Source: Paenibacillus sp. JDR-2 (GTDB lineage: Bacteria; Bacillota; Bacilli; Paenibacillales; Paenibacillaceae). From it: DNA of 64,000 nucleotides. The notes beneath the pieces were generated by a model. It did no database searches, was not told the DNA's origin, and worked only from the letters and a program-made list of their open reading frames with translations. Where the stretch lies: NCBI RefSeq assembly GCF_000023585.1, contig NC_012914.1, forward strand, positions 1,808,501 to 1,872,500, read 5' to 3'. The translations under genes were made by a program, and so were the position numbers. Positions 1-9,339 of the stretch are shown one piece after another; position 1 is the stretch's first letter, and each line of letters opens with the position of its first letter.

Positions 1-1152
1 AAGCCGTTTATGCTGATGGAGAGCACGCCAAGCATGACGAACTGGCAGCCGATCAGCAAGCTGAAGAAGCCGGGTATGCATCTGCTGGCTTCCTTGCAGG
101 CGGTTGCCCACGGTTCGGATACGGTTCAATATTTCCAATGGCGCAAAAGCCGCGGCTCCAGCGAGAAGCTGCACGGTGCCGTCGTAGACCATGTCGGCCA
201 TGAGAATACCCGCGTCTTCAAGGATGTTACGGATGTCGGTCAGGCGCTTGAGAAGCTGCAGGAGGTTGTTGGTTCTTCCGTTAAGCCTGAGGTCGCTCTT
301 ATCAATGACTGGGAGAATCGCTGGGCGGTGAAGGACTCGCAAGGACCGCGCAACGGCGGCATTCATTACGAAGAAACGTTGAAACGTCACTACCGTCCTC
401 TATGGGATATGGGCGTGCCTGTGGACATTATTGATTCGGAATGCTGCTTTGATTCTTACAAACTGCTGATTGCGCCAATGCTGTATATGGTTCGCCCGGG
501 CGTTGGCGAGCGGATTGAGGAGTTTGTGAAAAATGGCGGTACGTTTGTTGCGACTTACTGGTCGGGTATCGTTAACGAAAGCGATCTTTGCTTCCTGGAA
601 GGCTTCCCTGGACCGCTCCGCAAGACGCTTGGCATCTGGTCCGAAGAGATCGACTCCCTGTATGACGGGGAAAAGAACAGCGTTGTGATGTCGGAAGGCA
701 ACAAGCTGGGGCTTGTTGGCTCCTATGATGCAATTGAACTCTGCGACCTGATTCACCTGGAAGGCGCGGAAGCTTTGGCGGTATACGGCGATGACTTCTA
801 CGCAGGCCGCCCGGCACTGACGGTGAATCAGCTTGGCGAAGGCAAAGCGTATTATGTCGCTTCCCGCAATACCGAACCGTTCTTCACCGATTTCTTCAAG
901 AAGCTGGTCGAGCAGGAAGGACTGAAGCGCGTTGTTGAGACGGAGCTTCCGCAAGGCGTTACGGCTCAATTGCGTTCAGACGGCGAGTTTGATTACGTAT
1001 TCGTGCTGAATTTCAGCGAGTCGGCACAGCAAGTGAAGCTTGACGAGCAGGAGTACGAGGATGTTCTTGCCGGCGGCAAGGTGGGCAATGAGCTTGAGCT
1101 TCCGCTTAACGGAGTGCGAATTCTGAAAAGAAAAGCAAGCTTCCACTCGTAA
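1..1152 (+). CDS. Beta-galactosidase, GH42 family (5'-truncated by window edge)
   Basis: The reading frame is open from base 1, so the gene starts upstream of the window and only about 383 residues of the C-terminal half are present. The first residues, KPFMLMESTPS, fit the GH42 segment that carries the catalytic nucleophile Glu (codon at 19-21). They are followed by the NWQ segment, the GSDTVQYFQWRKSRG stretch, a trimerisation-type domain with conserved Cys/Asp (around 430-600), and a small C-terminal beta domain. GH42 enzymes hydrolyse terminal beta-galactosides, usually in the cytoplasm. The stop is followed at once by the promoter of the T-box unit, so it is not co-transcribed with tyrS. 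Family call is firm; the true substrate is not known. Confidence 0.9.
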   Translation, partial: KPFMLMESTPSMTNWQPISKLKKPGMHLLASLQAVAHGSDTVQYFQWRKSRGSSEKLHGAVVDHVGHENTRVFKDVTDVGQALEKLQEVVGSSVKPEVALINDWENRWAVKDSQGPRNGGIHYEETLKRHYRPLWDMGVPVDIIDSECCFDSYKLLIAPMLYMVRPGVGERIEEFVKNGGTFVATYWSGIVNESDLCFLEGFPGPLRKTLGIWSEEIDSLYDGEKNSVVMSEGNKLGLVGSYDAIELCDLIHLEGAEALAVYGDDFYAGRPALTVNQLGEGKAYYVASRNTEPFFTDFFKKLVEQEGLKRVVETELPQGVTAQLRSDGEFDYVFVLNFSESAQQVKLDEQEYEDVLAGGKVGNELELPLNGVRILKRKASFHS

Positions 1153-1174
1153 GCCTGCTGCGGGCGAAAGGCGA

Positions 1175-1203
1175 TTGACATTTATTGCGCCATTCTCTAT
1201 AAT
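1175..1203 (+). promoter_or_regulatory. Consensus sigma-A promoter of the tyrS T-box unit
   Basis: TTGACA (1175-1180) and TATAAT (1198-1203) are separated by 17 bp, a perfect vegetative promoter. It begins 23 bp after the preceding stop codon. Transcription would start near 1210 and run through the T-box leader. Confidence 0.85.
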
Positions 1204-1209
1204 TTCTGT

Positions 1210-1475
1210 AACTTGATATAACTTATGCGGCGAAAGAGCGCAGTAGCGGCTTAATCCCTGTTCTAGAAAGCCGGGGGGCGATGGAACCCGGCACACATTA
1301 AGTCCCGCGAAATACACTCTGGAGCATCCCGGGTAATGCCGGGCGGTTATGGCGAACGATATCTCGCCTAGAGCGGTATGAAGGTCAGCCTTGCGCAAGG
1401 CGGCTTCATGCAATTTGGGTGGTACCACGGTAAACAATCGTCCCTGTGTCTATTTAGACATAGGGGCGTTTTTTT
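1210..1475 (+). promoter_or_regulatory. Tyrosyl T-box riboswitch with terminator
   Basis: About 265 nt of leader precede tyrS. An AGTA motif lies in the 5' side of stem I (1242-1245), and the 3' specifier-loop segment GAAATACAC holds the Tyr codon UAC at 1313-1315. The canonical T-box GGGTGGTACCACGG is at 1417-1430. A terminator hairpin with a T run follows (1439-1475). In known T-boxes uncharged tRNA pairs with the specifier and the T-box bulge and stabilises the antiterminator, so tyrS would be expressed when charged tRNA-Tyr is scarce. Confidence 0.93.
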
Positions 1476-1510
1476 CTGTCTTCACCACGATTAAAAAGGA
1501 GTGCAAACGG

Positions 1511-2770
1511 ATGAACATTATTGACGAACTGGAATGGCGCGACGCCATTAACCAACAAACCGACGCAGAGGGACTGCGCGAATTGACAAGCGAGAAGGCT
1601 GTCTCGCTCTATTGCGGGGTTGACCCGACGGGAGACAGCATGCATATCGGCCACTTGATCCCGTTTATGGTGCTTAAGCGGTTCCAGCTGGCGGGCCACC
1701 GTCCGGTTATTCTGATCGGAGGAGCGACCGGTACGATTGGCGACCCAAGCGGCCGCACATCCGAGCGTTCTTTGCAGACGCTGGAACAGATTGAGGCGAA
1801 TGTGGAAGCGCTTGGTGCGCAGCTGCGCAAGCTTTTCCTCACCGAAGGCGACAACAATATGCGAATGGTCAACAACTATGACTGGACGCATAAAATCAAT
1901 GTTATCGAGTTCCTTCGCGACTACGGCAAAAACTTCAGCATCAATACGATGCTTGCGAAGGATGTCGTATCGAGCCGGCTTGAGAGCGGCATTTCGTTTA
2001 CCGAGTTCTCGTACCAAATTTTGCAATCGCTCGACTTCCTGCATTTGTTCCGGGAAGAGGACGTACAGCTTCAAATCGGGGGCTCCGACCAATGGGGCAA
2101 TATTACGAGCGGCCTTGACCTGATCCGCAAGAAGGAAGGCAGCGAATCGAAGGCGTTTGGCCTTACGATTCCTCTCATGCTGAAGGCTGACGGAACGAAG
2201 TTCGGCAAGACGGCAGGAGGCGCCATCTGGCTGGATCCGGAAAAGACAACACCGTACGAGTTCTACCAGTTCTGGGCTAACACGGACGACCGTGACGTCG
2301 TTAAATACTTGAAATACTTCACGTTCCTCTCGAAGGAAGAGATTGAAGGCTTAGCTGAGAAAGTGGCTACGGAGCCGCATAAACGCGAAGCTCAGAAGAA
2401 GCTTGCCGAAGAGATGACGCGCTTTGTCCACAGCGAAGAGCTGCTGCAGCAAGCGCTGCGCATTACGGCTGCGTTGTTCAGCGGCGATATCAAGTCGCTG
2501 AGCGCGGACGAGATCGAGCAGGGCTTCAAGGAAATGCCGACGTTCGAGTCGACGAATGAAGCGAAGAACATCGTTGATTGGCTGGTTGATCTCGGCATTG
2601 AGCCTTCCAAGCGTCAAGCACGGGAGGATATTACGAACGGTGCCATCTCCATGAATGGCGAGCGCGTAACCGACCTTACGCTTGAGGTGTCCTCGGAACA
2701 TGCGATTGGAGGACGGTTCATCATTATCCGTAAGGGCAAGAAGAAATACAGTCTGGTGAAGATGGCTTAA
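1511..2770 (+). CDS. tyrS: Tyrosyl-tRNA synthetase
   Basis: This 419-residue class I aminoacyl-tRNA synthetase charges tRNA-Tyr in the cytoplasm. The HIGH signature is at residues 45-48 and the KFGKT (KMSKS-type) loop is near residue 230. A C-terminal S4-like RNA-binding domain covers roughly residues 350-415. The frame is open further upstream, but that part lies inside the T-box and terminator. The ATG at 1511, preceded by AAGGAG at 1496-1501, is the natural start and gives the usual family length. Expression is controlled by the leader upstream. Confidence 0.96.
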   Translation: MNIIDELEWRDAINQQTDAEGLRELTSEKAVSLYCGVDPTGDSMHIGHLIPFMVLKRFQLAGHRPVILIGGATGTIGDPSGRTSERSLQTLEQIEANVEALGAQLRKLFLTEGDNNMRMVNNYDWTHKINVIEFLRDYGKNFSINTMLAKDVVSSRLESGISFTEFSYQILQSLDFLHLFREEDVQLQIGGSDQWGNITSGLDLIRKKEGSESKAFGLTIPLMLKADGTKFGKTAGGAIWLDPEKTTPYEFYQFWANTDDRDVVKYLKYFTFLSKEEIEGLAEKVATEPHKREAQKKLAEEMTRFVHSEELLQQALRITAALFSGDIKSLSADEIEQGFKEMPTFESTNEAKNIVDWLVDLGIEPSKRQAREDITNGAISMNGERVTDLTLEVSSEHAIGGRFIIIRKGKKKYSLVKMA

Positions 2771-2785
2771 GGCTGATTGAAATAG

Positions 2786-2830
2786 CACCCCCTGCTTCTA
2801 CCCCGTTTGGGAGGAGGCAGGGGTGTTTTT
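2786..2830 (+). terminator. Rho-independent terminator after tyrS
   Basis: The arms CACCCCCTGC and GCAGGGGTG form a GC-rich hairpin followed by a T run. Confidence 0.85.
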
Positions 2831-2939
2831 ATTTTTGTCGATCAGATTCGTTGCGGCAATAGGCATGTCCGGCATGCTTGTCCACATAGAATGGAATATA
2901 GCGGTTCAGGTGGGCGAATTCTTGAGATGAGGTGTAGAC

Positions 2940-3533
2940 ATGCTTCGAGGATATAAAGGCTTTATGGTTGGCTTAGTAATGGGAGGTCTGCTCATGACGG
3001 CTTTTCCGTCCATGGCGGCTACGAATAAGACGGCTTATTCTTTGACGGAAGCGGCATACCCAATCGAAGTTAACGGCTCGGTCTATACCGGGCAGGGATT
3101 GCCTGCCCTCGTCTACAAAGGCAACACTTACGTTCCGCTCCGGGCGATGGGGGATATGCTGGGCGCTTCCGTGGCCTGGAATGACAAGCTGGGCAAGGTC
3201 GTCATTTCCTCGGGAGCCGTGATCGCCCCATGCAATAATGCGTTCTGCGATGTGTTGGTCACCGGCTCGGGTGGTCATTATACCGTGACCGGAAAGGGTA
3301 GGGTATTCGAGGGGGTTATGCAATACGCGGTAGAAGACGGACACGATTATTTGCTCGAAGGTCATCAATCGTTAGGCGAGGGAGCGCCTGCCTGGTCGCC
3401 GTTCTCTTTGAAGATAACAATCCCGCCGGATCAGCTGCCTGCTAACGGGACGCTAACGCTCGAGCTTTTCGAAAACAGCGCGAAGGACGGATCGCAAATC
3501 AATGTGTTAAGCATCCCTTTGGAAACGTTCTAG
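2940..3533 (+). CDS. Secreted stalk-domain / Gmad2-domain protein
   Basis: The 197-residue product has a signal peptide (hydrophobic segment about residues 8-25, cleavage near SMAA). Next is a copper-amine-oxidase N-terminal-like 'stalk' domain (residues ~35-90, with the YVPLRAMGDMLGASVAW pattern). The C-terminal half (~105-195, GRVFEGVMQYAV ... LLEG) matches the Gmad2 immunoglobulin-like domain found in spore-germination-associated proteins. It is probably extracytoplasmic; a role in the envelope or in sporulation is inference. GAGGTG precedes the ATG at 2940. It is a monocistronic unit with its own terminator. Confidence 0.75.
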   Translation: MLRGYKGFMVGLVMGGLLMTAFPSMAATNKTAYSLTEAAYPIEVNGSVYTGQGLPALVYKGNTYVPLRAMGDMLGASVAWNDKLGKVVISSGAVIAPCNNAFCDVLVTGSGGHYTVTGKGRVFEGVMQYAVEDGHDYLLEGHQSLGEGAPAWSPFSLKITIPPDQLPANGTLTLELFENSAKDGSQINVLSIPLETF

Positions 3534-3584
3534 CACTCTCCCGTGAATGAGCTGGCTGTTTTAAAAGCAGTCTTGCCAATAAAG

Positions 3585-3627
3585 CCGCAAGTTAAAGCGC
3601 ATTATGCGCTTTGGCTTGCGGTTTTTT
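3585..3627 (+). terminator. Rho-independent terminator
   Basis: Long hairpin with arms CCGCAAGTTAAAGCGC and GCGCTTTGGCTTGCGG around a short ATTAT loop, followed by TTTTTT. Confidence 0.88.
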
Positions 3628-3978
3628 GCTGCTGCTCTCGAAAATTGATTCTTCCGTCCTATCTTTTGGCCGGCTAATAGAGAAAAATAAAATAAGAACA
3701 TAATTTAATAATATTAAATATAATAAATGGGTCAAAAAGAAGAGAAAATCCGCGAAATGGTTCGAAATTTGACGAATTTATCTTAAAATCGTGACATTTT
3801 ATGTCGAATCATTCACTATCGGTCTAATAATGAAATATTGATTATATCTAATATTTATATTAATATGTGTGGCAAGAACTACTTCTTGTACTTTCTGATT
3901 TTCCGAATCATCTTAATGACCTTCACAATCAAATGAAGACGACAGGCCGAACTAAGGTTCGGCTGCAAAGGAGGCATC
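3628..3978 (+). promoter_or_regulatory. AT-rich intergenic leader with candidate promoter
   Basis: No gene is visible in these 350 bp. The stretch is strikingly AT-rich compared with its neighbours. A candidate promoter is TTGATT (3838-3843), 17 bp, TAATAT (3861-3866). It would give a leader of about 105 nt ending in a small hairpin with arms GCCGAAC/GTTCGGC just before the AAAGGAGG ribosome site (3967-3974) of the next gene. Confidence 0.4.
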
Positions 3979-6174
3979 ATGCGAGTGGGGAAACAGCATG
4001 AACGTGCCGAGTGGACGGGATTTCAGGAATCTCGTCCTTACGGCCCGAAGTATGATCTTAGAACGGATTTTGTCATGGTGTACGGGTTGTCGGATAAGCT
4101 GGAGGAGCGAATCGAGGGCTGGAGGAAAGCCGGCTATACGATTCATCTCATGACCGGCGTCTCGTGGGGCGAGTACCAGGATTATTTGTACGAGAAATTC
4201 GACGGAAGAAATCACTGGGACGAAGCCCAGATGGACCGGTTCGGCAACTACATTCAGCATGGGAAAGACGTGCCGTATATGGACCCGACAATCGCTTTCT
4301 CCGAATATTTGGCGACTTATATCAAGAAGGCGATTGACTGCGGCGTCGAAGCGATCCATCTGGAGGAACCGGAATACTGGGCGGCATCGGGGTATTCCGA
4401 GGCGTTCAAGCGCGAGTGGCTGACTTATTACGGGGAGCCGTGGACGGCTCCTCACTTATCGCCGGACGCTCAATACCGTGCTTCTAAGCTGAAGGCGTAT
4501 CTGTACTACCGTGCGCTTGACCGGCTCTGCGCGCAGATGAAGGAATACGCGCTTGTTACGTATAACCGCCAAGTTCGGTTCTATGTTCCTACTCATAGCT
4601 TGATTAACTACACGCAATGGCGCATTATCAGCCCGGAGGCGCTGCTTGTGTCGATGCCGTCCTGCGACGGATTTATCGCTCAGATCTGGACGGGTACGGC
4701 AAGAACGCCGAACGTATACCGGGGTGTCCGGCGGGAGCGTACCTTCGAGACGGCGTTCCTGGAATACGGCGTCATGCAGGAGCTGACCCGCGGTACGGGA
4801 AGGGACATGTGGTTCCTCCACGATCCGATCGAGGATAATCCCCGCTATAGCTGGAGCGATTACCGTTATAACTACCGTGCGACGGTTGTCGCTTCCCTGC
4901 TTCATCCAGGCGTATCGAAGTTTGAGGTCTGTCCTTGGCCGTGGAGGGTATTCACACGCGGCTATCCGACGGAGGACGGTCAAGGTAAGGAAGGGATACC
5001 GGCGAGCTACAAAACCGTTCTGCTTACGGTGATGAACGTACTCCGGGATCTTCATCATCACGAGGAAGAGCAGACTGACGTCTATACAAGCGGGATCGGG
5101 TTGCTTTTGTCCAATTCGGCCATGTACCAGCGTGGCGATGTTCTGCCGGAAGAGCCGGAAATCTCGGCAGGCAAAAAAGAAGGCGGCGTGACAACCTCGG
5201 ATATGCTGTCACCGGAACAACGTGAGCTGCTCGATTTCTCGGCCTTTTACGGGCTGGCGCTGCCGCTTGTGAAGCATGGTGTTCCGCTGCGTCCGGTACA
5301 GCTGGATAACGCGCTGACCTTCCCGGGATACTTGGATGACTACAAAGTATTGCTGCTCAGCTATGAGTTCATGAAGCCTGAGCATGCGGGCTTGCACCAA
5401 GCTATTGCGGGATGGGTCCGAGACGGCGGCGTGCTTATCTACGTTGGGGACGGATCGGATGATTTCCACGATGTACGCGAATGGTGGAACCGGGAAGGAA
5501 GCCGCCGCTCTTACGAGCGTCCGGACCAGCATCTGTTCGAAACGCTGGGGTTAGCGGCCAATCAAGAGGATGGCGAGTATGCTTGCGGAGACGGATTTGT
5601 CCTTGTGCGACGCGTTCATCCGGCCGCTCTGTCGCGTACAAGCGAAGGCGCGGATTCCGTCCGGAGCAGCGTGCAGCTGGCGCTGAAGCTCAGGGGCGAA
5701 GCGGATGCTTACCGGGAAAGCGGGATCCTCCGCATCAAGCGCGGACCTTATGTCATTGCGCAAGCTCTGGATGAGTCCGAGGTTACCGATGGCAGTGCAA
5801 TCGAAGGGAATTATATTGATCTGTTTGAGGATGACCTCCCGATTGTCCGTAACGTGGAACTAAAGCCGGGTGACAATTGCTTGCTATACGATTTGGATGC
5901 TGCGGGGCCAGCCGGCGACGGCAAATCGGCCAAGGTTCTGGTCAGCTCTTCGCGTATCGAAGACGAAACGGCGGATGCGAAGGCGATTTCGTTCCGTTCG
6001 GAGAGCCCGTCGGATATGACGGTCAGCACCCGTTTATTAGCCGCTTCGGCTCCTAAGGAAGTAACGGTGGATGGAATTGCGGCGGATCATGTATACGATG
6101 AAGCCTCGGGAACTCTGCTCATCCGTCACTCGGGCAAGCCGGAAGGCGTATTGGTGGAAGCGGCCTGGAACTAA
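3979..6174 (+). CDS. Uncharacterised 731-residue protein, glycoside-hydrolase-like
   Basis: No signal peptide or membrane segment is visible, so it should be cytoplasmic. The N-terminal ~400 residues have the texture of a TIM-barrel glycosidase: alternating strands and helices, an acidic strand-end motif IHLEEPEYWA (~residues 125-135), and Trp-rich loops such as CPWPWR. The region ~440-520 (VLLLSYEFMKPEHAGLHQAIAGWVRDGGVLIYVGDGSDDF) resembles the glutamine-amidotransferase-like or beta-galactosidase trimerisation-type domain. The C-terminus looks beta-rich. I do not recognise a named family; the carbohydrate role is inferred from fold pattern and from GH42 nearby. Strong AAAGGAGG before the ATG supports the start. 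Confidence 0.6.
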   Translation: MRVGKQHERAEWTGFQESRPYGPKYDLRTDFVMVYGLSDKLEERIEGWRKAGYTIHLMTGVSWGEYQDYLYEKFDGRNHWDEAQMDRFGNYIQHGKDVPYMDPTIAFSEYLATYIKKAIDCGVEAIHLEEPEYWAASGYSEAFKREWLTYYGEPWTAPHLSPDAQYRASKLKAYLYYRALDRLCAQMKEYALVTYNRQVRFYVPTHSLINYTQWRIISPEALLVSMPSCDGFIAQIWTGTARTPNVYRGVRRERTFETAFLEYGVMQELTRGTGRDMWFLHDPIEDNPRYSWSDYRYNYRATVVASLLHPGVSKFEVCPWPWRVFTRGYPTEDGQGKEGIPASYKTVLLTVMNVLRDLHHHEEEQTDVYTSGIGLLLSNSAMYQRGDVLPEEPEISAGKKEGGVTTSDMLSPEQRELLDFSAFYGLALPLVKHGVPLRPVQLDNALTFPGYLDDYKVLLLSYEFMKPEHAGLHQAIAGWVRDGGVLIYVGDGSDDFHDVREWWNREGSRRSYERPDQHLFETLGLAANQEDGEYACGDGFVLVRRVHPAALSRTSEGADSVRSSVQLALKLRGEADAYRESGILRIKRGPYVIAQALDESEVTDGSAIEGNYIDLFEDDLPIVRNVELKPGDNCLLYDLDAAGPAGDGKSAKVLVSSSRIEDETADAKAISFRSESPSDMTVSTRLLAASAPKEVTVDGIAADHVYDEASGTLLIRHSGKPEGVLVEAAWN

Positions 6175-6190
6175 ATAGGGAAGTTTAAAC

Positions 6191-6223
6191 AAAAAACGGC
6201 GCATAGATGCGCCGTTTTTTTAT
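6191..6223 (+). terminator. Rho-independent terminator
   Basis: AACGGCGCAT and ATGCGCCGTT pair across a tiny loop and are followed by a T run. Confidence 0.9.
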
Positions 6224-6366
6224 TTTGGCCTATGCGGCTAGCTTCGACAATAATCCGGTATTTTTCGGCAACTTTTTACGCTGCGAAAACATTTCTATGA
6301 AATGGAATTGATGCTTAAGCCCTATAGTAGTGCTAAAGGAGTTCATACAGAGAAAGGTGAGAGACT

Positions 6367-7506
6367 ATGACCATTGCTGTATTGGATCGTCAACCGCAAG
6401 AGAGACAAGTTGAAGCTGCTGCCCCAATCTCAACCCGCCTGCTGGAGTATATCCGCAAGGCGCCGGTTATTGCAGCCTCCTGTTCCTGCAAAGATACCAT
6501 TGCGTTATTCAAGCAATATCCGGACAGTGAATGCGCAGTTATAGCCGGTGAGGGGATCGAAAAGGACAAGCCGGTTGGTCTTATGATGCGCAATCAATTT
6601 TTTATGCGGCTCAGTCAGAGGTTTGGCGTAGATCTGTATTATGAAAAGCCGATATCGGAACTGATGGACCCATCCCCGTTAATCGTAGATCAATCGTATT
6701 CCCCGCAGCAATTAATCGATAATGCTCTAAAACGCGACGACAGCGTTTTATATAACTGCGTAATTGTAACCAGAGAAGAACGGATTATTGGGATATTGAC
6801 CGTATCGGATCTTCTTCGGATGTCCAGACAGCTTCAGCAGGAAGCGGTGGACGGACAGGTGAAGACAATCAACAGCGTTGGCGGCCGGGTGAAAGAGATC
6901 GATGAGGCCGTAAGCTCGGTGCGTCAATCGGCATTGCAAGGAAAGCAGATTTCCGCGGATATGGTGGACCTGACGCTAAGCGGCAAAAATCAGTTGGACA
7001 AGGTGACCGCAGCCTTCGGCAAGCTTGCCGCGAATTCGATGCAGCAGGAGCAGCGGATGAATGAGCTGCAGGCTGAAGCGGGCTCCATCAGCCATGTCTC
7101 CAAGCTGATCAAAGAGCTGGCCGAGCAGAGTAACCTGCTTGCCATTAACGCTTCTATTGAAGCGGCGCGCGCAGGCGAGCATGGAAGAGGTTTTGCGGTA
7201 GTAGCCGGTGAAGTGATGAAGCTGGCCAACGAAACGAAGCGTTCCGCCGAGGCGATTACAACGCTGACGAAGACAATTGTTGCGGCGATTGAACAGACCG
7301 CTTCGCTTGCGCGCGAAGGCCGGGAAGAAGCTGTAGTCAGCGAATCATGCGTTCAAGAAGCAGGCAGCGTGTTCAGTCACCTGTTCCAGGCATCGGCGAA
7401 CAGCAAAAACAGCTCGGAGCAGATTGGCAAGCTGTCAGAACAGGCTTATCAGCAGACGGTACATGTCTCCAAGGAGATCGATAAGCTTCTGGGGTCCTAT
7501 TTTTAA
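6367..7506 (+). CDS. Soluble methyl-accepting-type signalling protein with CBS-like sensor
   Basis: The 379-residue protein lacks transmembrane segments. The N-terminal ~150 residues look like a paired CBS module: '[19 protein letters not shown]', then '[25 protein letters not shown]' and '[13 protein letters not shown]'. The C-terminal part (~190-379) is an MCP signalling domain with the conserved hairpin tip around residues 257-284 ([20 protein letters not shown]). Such proteins signal to CheA/CheW; here the input is probably a cytoplasmic ligand bound by the CBS pair, perhaps a nucleotide (inference). It is encoded alone, and its stop codon overlaps the first element of the Pho-box-like repeat. 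Confidence 0.85.
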   Translation: MTIAVLDRQPQERQVEAAAPISTRLLEYIRKAPVIAASCSCKDTIALFKQYPDSECAVIAGEGIEKDKPVGLMMRNQFFMRLSQRFGVDLYYEKPISELMDPSPLIVDQSYSPQQLIDNALKRDDSVLYNCVIVTREERIIGILTVSDLLRMSRQLQQEAVDGQVKTINSVGGRVKEIDEAVSSVRQSALQGKQISADMVDLTLSGKNQLDKVTAAFGKLAANSMQQEQRMNELQAEAGSISHVSKLIKELAEQSNLLAINASIEAARAGEHGRGFAVVAGEVMKLANETKRSAEAITTLTKTIVAAIEQTASLAREGREEAVVSESCVQEAGSVFSHLFQASANSKNSSEQIGKLSEQAYQQTVHVSKEIDKLLGSYF

Positions 7507-7541
7507 CACGGAATTTACAAAACAACAATACCCGATTTACA
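7503..7541 (+). promoter_or_regulatory. Candidate Pho box upstream of pstB
   Basis: TTAACA (7503-7508), TTTACA (7514-7519) and TTTACA (7536-7541) lie in 11-bp register; the position between the last two (7525-7530) is degenerate. Tandem TT(A/T/C)ACA repeats in 11-bp steps are the PhoP binding pattern of Bacillus. The first copy overlaps the stop codon of the upstream gene. A possible -10 TATACT is at 7610-7615 with a poor -35, as expected for an activated promoter. Confidence 0.55.
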
Positions 7542-7713
7542 AACGGCTAGTAGGATAGATACGTCAGAGCAAAAAAACGTGATTTACGATTATCCAATAG
7601 GTTACCCATTATACTCACGGTTATGATTCGAAATGAATGGCCAAGCCTCAGTATGAAATTCGTTCATCTGGGGCTGCCGTTCATTATCCATGTATATACG
7701 GAGGAGAACGATC

Positions 7714-8487
7714 ATGCAAACTTTATTGCAGACGCAACCCTTAATTAACATTAACAAACTGAATTTGTATTACGGAGCTTTCCATGCTTTGAAGGATGTA
7801 TCGCTCACGATTCCTGAGAAAGCGATCACCGCTTTTATCGGACCTTCCGGCTGCGGCAAATCGACGCTGCTCCGGACGCTTAACCGGATGAACGACATGA
7901 TCCCGGGCACAAGAATCGAAGGCGGCATCGCGATTGGCGGAACGGAAATCTACTCTAACGATGTAGATGTCGAGACGCTTCGCAAGAAGGTTGGCATGGT
8001 GTTCCAGCAGCCGAATCCTTTTCCGAAATCCATCTACGACAACGTAGCCTACGGTCCGCGTCTCCATGGCATTACGAACAAGAAGCAGCTGGACGAGATT
8101 GTCGAGACAAGTCTGAAGTCGGCTGTACTGTGGGATGAAGTGAAGGATTATTTGAAGCGCTCCGCCCTTAGCCTCTCCGGCGGTCAGCAGCAACGTCTTT
8201 GTATTGCGCGGGCAATTGCCGTTAATCCGGATGTTCTGCTCATGGACGAGGCGACTTCGGCGCTTGACCCGATCTCCACGCTGAAGATTGAAGAATTGGC
8301 GCAAGAGCTGAAAGACCGTTATACGATTGTTATGGTTACGCATAACATGCATCAAGCGGCTCGTGTTTCGAATCAAACGGTATTTTTCTTGAACGGCGAG
8401 GTTGTGGAGTTCTCGGAAACGGAGAAGCTGTTCTCCAATCCTAGCGACCAGCGCACGGAAGATTACATTAGCGGACGTTTCGGCTAA
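7714..8487 (+). CDS. pstB: Phosphate ABC transporter ATP-binding protein PstB
   Basis: The 257-residue cytoplasmic ATPase energises high-affinity phosphate uptake. Walker [10 protein letters not shown] is near residues 43-51, the ABC signature LSGGQQQR near 154 and Walker [14 protein letters not shown] near 173. The segment [11 protein letters not shown] is typical of PstB. The ATG at 7714, behind GGAGGAG, is preferred over an in-frame ATG 24 bases upstream that lacks a ribosome site. It forms an operon with phoU. The permease and binding-protein genes pstS, pstC and pstA are not next to it, which is unusual; they must be elsewhere or absent. Confidence 0.95.
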   Translation: MQTLLQTQPLININKLNLYYGAFHALKDVSLTIPEKAITAFIGPSGCGKSTLLRTLNRMNDMIPGTRIEGGIAIGGTEIYSNDVDVETLRKKVGMVFQQPNPFPKSIYDNVAYGPRLHGITNKKQLDEIVETSLKSAVLWDEVKDYLKRSALSLSGGQQQRLCIARAIAVNPDVLLMDEATSALDPISTLKIEELAQELKDRYTIVMVTHNMHQAARVSNQTVFFLNGEVVEFSETEKLFSNPSDQRTEDYISGRFG

Positions 8488-8506
8488 CACAAGGGGGAAG
8501 TGTACA

Positions 8507-9181
8507 ATGATGACTACAAGAAAAGAGTTTGACCATGGCTTGGAGCAGCTTCATAATCTGCTGGTTGAAATGGGAACATTCGTGGAGGAAGCGCTTGTTG
8601 ATTCGATGAAGGCGCTGAGCGGCACGGATACGGAAAAGGCAAGAGCAATTATTAACAATGATCAGCATTTGAATAATCTAGAGGACAAGATTACCGATCT
8701 TGGCTCTAAATTGATTGCGACGCAGCAACCGGTTGCGAAGGACCTTCGCCGGATTCTGGCCGCGTTCAAGATTGCATCGGATCTGGAGAGAATGGGCGAC
8801 CTTTGCGTAAACATTGCGAAGTTTGTTATCCGTCTCGAAGGCCAGCCGCTTATCAAGCCTTTGATTGACCTGCCGCGTATGGCGGAAATCGTACAGACGA
8901 TGACGTACGAGTCGATTCAATCTTTTGTGCAGGAAAACGTGGATCTGGCTTACAAGCTGGCGACGGAGGACGATCAGGTGGATGCGCTATGCGCACAAAT
9001 CTCTCGCGAGCTGCTGTCGCTTATGATGGAGAACCCGCGTAACATCTCGCAGGCGACGGTTCTGAACTTCGTAGCCCGCAATATCGAGCGGATTGGCGAC
9101 CATGCAACCAACATAGGCGAAAGCGTCGTGTACCTCGTAACGAACAAGCGTCCTGATTTGAATACTCAGCATAGCATTTAA
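8507..9181 (+). CDS. phoU: Phosphate transport regulator PhoU
   Basis: The 224-residue all-helical protein has the two PhoU repeats, each with the metal-binding signature: 'ASDLERMGDLCVNIAKF' (~residues 85-102) and 'VARNIERIGDHATNIGE' (~188-205). PhoU links Pst transport activity to the PhoR/PhoP system and modulates phosphate uptake. The start at ATG 8507 has AGGGGG 9 bases upstream; the reading frame is open earlier but overlaps pstB. It is 19 bp downstream of pstB and co-transcribed. Confidence 0.93.
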   Translation: MMTTRKEFDHGLEQLHNLLVEMGTFVEEALVDSMKALSGTDTEKARAIINNDQHLNNLEDKITDLGSKLIATQQPVAKDLRRILAAFKIASDLERMGDLCVNIAKFVIRLEGQPLIKPLIDLPRMAEIVQTMTYESIQSFVQENVDLAYKLATEDDQVDALCAQISRELLSLMMENPRNISQATVLNFVARNIERIGDHATNIGESVVYLVTNKRPDLNTQHSI

Positions 9182-9187
9182 GAGGTT

Positions 9188-9235
9188 AAAAAGAAGCCTG
9201 TTATCCGAGTGACTCGGGTAACGGGCTTTTTGCGT
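9188..9235 (+). terminator. Rho-independent terminator after phoU
   Basis: AAGCCTGTTATCCGAGT pairs with ACTCGGGTAACGGGCTT around a GA-type tight loop and is followed by TTTT. Confidence 0.85.
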
Positions 9236-9339
9236 TGCTTCCATAAATATCCTTGCCAACGGAGGATTCAGATCGTTATATTTATTAAAGTTATTATAAA
9301 TTTTGAGAGATTTTACAATTTAGTTTGGGGGAGTGGGTT

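Noticed and set aside
400..969. Long reverse-strand reading frame opposite the GH42 gene (and similar ones opposite tyrS, polA, pstB and tail genes).
   Set aside because: They lack ribosome sites, have biased composition expected from the complement of GC-rich coding DNA, and show no domain pattern.
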